Below, piece by piece: positions 38,134 through 39,890 of a DNA stretch of 39,890 bases. The DNA is from Gammaproteobacteria bacterium HGW-Gammaproteobacteria-2 (GTDB taxonomy: Bacteria; Pseudomonadota; Gammaproteobacteria; Xanthomonadales; Xanthomonadaceae). Numbering within the stretch: position 1 is the first letter of the stretch; every line of letters begins with the position of its first letter. The position numbers were made by a program, and so were the translations under genes. Below the pieces are notes generated by a model. It searched no databases and was not told where the DNA came from. It saw only the letters and a list, made by a program, of their open reading frames with translations. The stretch spans positions 1 through 39,890 of the forward strand of contig PGZE01000007.1 in assembly GCA_002840015.1 (NCBI GenBank), written 5' to 3'.

Positions 38134-38550
38134 GCCGTTCTCCTGACAATCCATATCATTACCGAGATAAGCCAACGCCTCGCAAAGGCTGCCCAGAGTT
38201 CGGCACGAATAACAGTCTACAGCCTCACACTACCGACGGTGAAAGCTAGCCGAGTGCCGGTTAACTTTTTGTATCCTCGAATAACCCGGTATTTTCAACA
38301 GGTCCGGCCAAGCATTAACCTGATTGGTGTCGAACCCTCATCGGACCCTTCGGGCGACCTTGAGATGAAGCTACCAGCCAATCGACCAGTATGGCGCCTC
38401 ACACGTATCGACACATTCAGCGGCCATCTGGCCAGCCATATGCCCGACGCGCGAACGATGGCAGAAAGCATGTCCGGGTATTGCACGTTGACAGACGATG
38501 ACTGCATGGACAAGCTCCCTGCCAATGCCACCATTCACTGGGTTGTACAC
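38134..38550. other. Divergent intergenic region
   Basis: This separates two divergent genes. The plus frame stays open from 38239, but the predicted 104 residues before the ATG at 38551 do not look like protein of this genome. A TTGACA at 38488-38493 is the only good promoter-like hexamer I see for the rightward gene, and no matching -10 is at proper spacing. Confidence 0.45.
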
Positions 38551-39570
38551 ATGCGTAAAACCGCTACCAACAGGTCCACATCGGTCGCCGCGCTCATCGC
38601 TGCGCTGTTGCTGGTCACGCTGTTGGTTTACGCGCAGTGGCGTTCGCAGCCACCAGCTGAATCATCGCCTCTACCGACCGCCGAAAACCGGATTGCCGCA
38701 TCGAGCGATCCGTCATCGTCAGCCGATCACGGCGCAATACAGCAGGGCGATAAAACTCTTGCCAATGCCACTGCGCCAGAGCCGATTTTCGCCGACCCGC
38801 TCCCCTCCACTGATACCAATGTAGCTGAAGTATTCGACATATTTTATAGCCGTGCCCAGCGCGGTGATGCCCGCGCAGCATGCTGGCTTGGCCAGTCGCT
38901 CAAGCGCTGCGCCAGCGCCAGAAAACAGATGCAATCGGCAAATGAACTGATCGAGATCAGCGCGCAAATGAAAGAGCCTGCTGATTCACTGGTGAACAAC
39001 ATTGCAGGGATCGAGCAATTTGGCCGCTCCCTTGACAAGGGCTGTGACGGCCTCAGCGACGCGCAGCTTGATATGGCATTTACCCTGGAAATGCAGGCTG
39101 CGCAGGCCATACCGGAGCTGCGGTTGCGCGCAGTGCTGGCCCCGGCATTGGATCCAAGCCAATTCCTGCGCGACCTCGATCGCTGGGCCGATTACAAGCG
39201 GGTTGCGGTACCGTGGCTGGAAGAAGCTGCCAAGCGCGGTGATCCGACCGCATTGATTACACTGGCGCGCGTTTTCGGCGATCATCGTCGCTTGGTTAGG
39301 CTTAATCCGCCATTTCGCATCGCCGACGACGCCAAGTTCGTGCTGTATGCCGACTTGATGTCGCGCTACGGCATTCGTTTTGAGGCAGCTCAGGCCGATC
39401 TCGACGCGGCCAGAGAGCGATTATCGGCCGATGCGCAGGCGAAAGTGCTGCGCCAGGTCGATGCGCTGTACTTGCCGCAGCAGGAAAAACTCAGCGAAGA
39501 ACAGGCAAAGCAAAAACTGACTGAAAGCTTTGCCACGCGCGCTGACCCATCGCAGTGCGAGGTGCAATAG
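38551..39570 (+). CDS. Membrane-anchored Sel1-like repeat protein
   Basis: From the ATG at 38551 the product is 339 aa, with an N-terminal anchor (STSVAALIAALLLVTLLVYA) after MRKTATNR. A Ser/Pro-rich linker and an alpha-helical domain with Sel1/TPR-like phrases follow: SRAQRGDARAACWLGQSLKR and VPWLEEAAKRGDPTALITLA. A Cys pair (CWLGQSLKRC) may form a disulfide in the periplasm. The frame is open back to 38239, but a start there would place the anchor in mid-protein. The ribosome site is weak. Function unknown; such proteins often hold other proteins together. Confidence 0.7.
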   Translation: MRKTATNRSTSVAALIAALLLVTLLVYAQWRSQPPAESSPLPTAENRIAASSDPSSSADHGAIQQGDKTLANATAPEPIFADPLPSTDTNVAEVFDIFYSRAQRGDARAACWLGQSLKRCASARKQMQSANELIEISAQMKEPADSLVNNIAGIEQFGRSLDKGCDGLSDAQLDMAFTLEMQAAQAIPELRLRAVLAPALDPSQFLRDLDRWADYKRVAVPWLEEAAKRGDPTALITLARVFGDHRRLVRLNPPFRIADDAKFVLYADLMSRYGIRFEAAQADLDAARERLSADAQAKVLRQVDALYLPQQEKLSEEQAKQKLTESFATRADPSQCEVQ

Positions 39571-39673
39571 TCGCATCGTGCGCACTGGGCACGGAGCCAA
39601 TCAAACAATTATCGACAACAACGCCGTACATTCCGCGAATCGCTGTAGACCCCATGCCACGGTTCGCGTTGGG

Positions 39674-39890
39674 TCAATGACTCCTGCTTGCCGCCTTGTG
39701 CTTGAACAGCACCATGCAGGTGGCAATGAAGGCCAGCAGTACCGCCGACGCGGCATAGCGACTCAAAGCCAAACCACCATCCGCGAGCGGTTTGTCAAGA
39801 AAATCTCCGACCACCGCACCCAGCGGCCGGGTAAGAACAAAGGCAGCCCAAAACAGCAATGTGCGAGAAATACCGGTGCGAAAATACGCG
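39674..39890 (-). CDS. COG4705-like membrane protein, C-terminal part (5' end beyond window)
   Basis: The last 71 codons are in the window and open to the edge. The piece TLLFWAAFVLTRPLGAVVGD followed by FLDKPLADGGLALSRYAAS is the recognisable end of the COG4705 family of multi-spanning membrane proteins of unknown function. A final TM helix (AVLLAFIATCMVLF) and a basic tail (KHKAASRSH) follow. A TTG at 39859 could be read as a start, but codons upstream continue the family sequence (YFRTGISRT), so the true start lies outside. Confidence 0.8.
   Translation of the reverse strand, partial: AYFRTGISRTLLFWAAFVLTRPLGAVVGDFLDKPLADGGLALSRYAASAVLLAFIATCMVLFKHKAASRSH

Overview
The window is high-GC DNA from a gammaproteobacterium, most likely of the order Lysobacterales (Xanthomonadales). 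This rests on recognisable protein families and on the gene order sdhCDA-(small gene)-sdhB-sdhE-ygfX-lolC-lolD-comEC-exbB-exbD-msbA-lpxK-kdsB, which I recall as typical of that order. No database was searched, so the assignment is an inference. Both ends cut genes: a response regulator with an AraC-type DNA-binding domain on the left, and a COG4705-like membrane protein on the right.

Layout. Positions 1-6.8 kb hold the truncated regulator, exonuclease I (sbcB), a DUF2461 gene with an apparent frameshift, a secreted isoamylase and a secreted endonuclease/exonuclease/phosphatase-family enzyme. Positions 6.8-10 kb hold a CHASE-PAS-PAS-GGDEF-EAL cyclic-di-GMP protein. Positions 10-13.4 kb form a leftward operon: a small secreted or anchored protein, a YtrA-type GntR repressor, an ABC ATPase, an ABC-2 permease and a GSGD-repeat DUF2807 protein. 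Its strong sigma70-like promoter overlaps an inverted repeat that is a likely operator.

A tRNA-Pro(CGG) with promoter and terminator follows at 13.6 kb. Positions 13.8-16.1 kb form a small accessory module: a MITE-like element with inverted ends, a hipBA toxin-antitoxin pair and the C-terminal remnant of a probable GmrSD-type (DUF262/DUF1524) restriction protein. The module is bracketed by a 48-bp direct repeat. The right copy is the 3' end of kdsB and the left copy is a stranded duplicate of it, so it looks like a decayed insertion into the 3' end of kdsB.

Positions 16.1-23.1 kb are an envelope and DNA-uptake cluster (kdsB, lpxK, msbA, exbD, exbB, comEC), mostly with 4-nt overlaps. Positions 23.5-25.6 kb carry lolD and lolC. 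The gap between these two is filled by two heptanucleotide tandem arrays in opposite orientation. Positions 25.6-30.2 kb hold the succinate dehydrogenase operon. It is headed by an SDHAF4-like (DUF1674) assembly factor, ends with SdhE/YgfX, and has an unassigned two-TM small protein between sdhA and sdhB. Divergent from it is ygfZ (folate-dependent Fe-S protein), so the whole neighbourhood concerns Fe-S/flavin maturation of complex II.

Positions 31.2-39.9 kb hold a PhnD-like periplasmic binding protein without its transporter, a fused alpha-beta 2-oxoacid dehydrogenase E1, a REP-like repeat cluster, a ~1140-residue secreted propeller-like protein with a duplicated C-terminal module, a membrane-anchored Sel1-like protein and the truncated COG4705-like protein. 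The strongest leads for something undescribed are the kdsB-end duplication around hipBA, the paired heptamer arrays between lolC and lolD, and the small sdhA-sdhB interstitial membrane protein.
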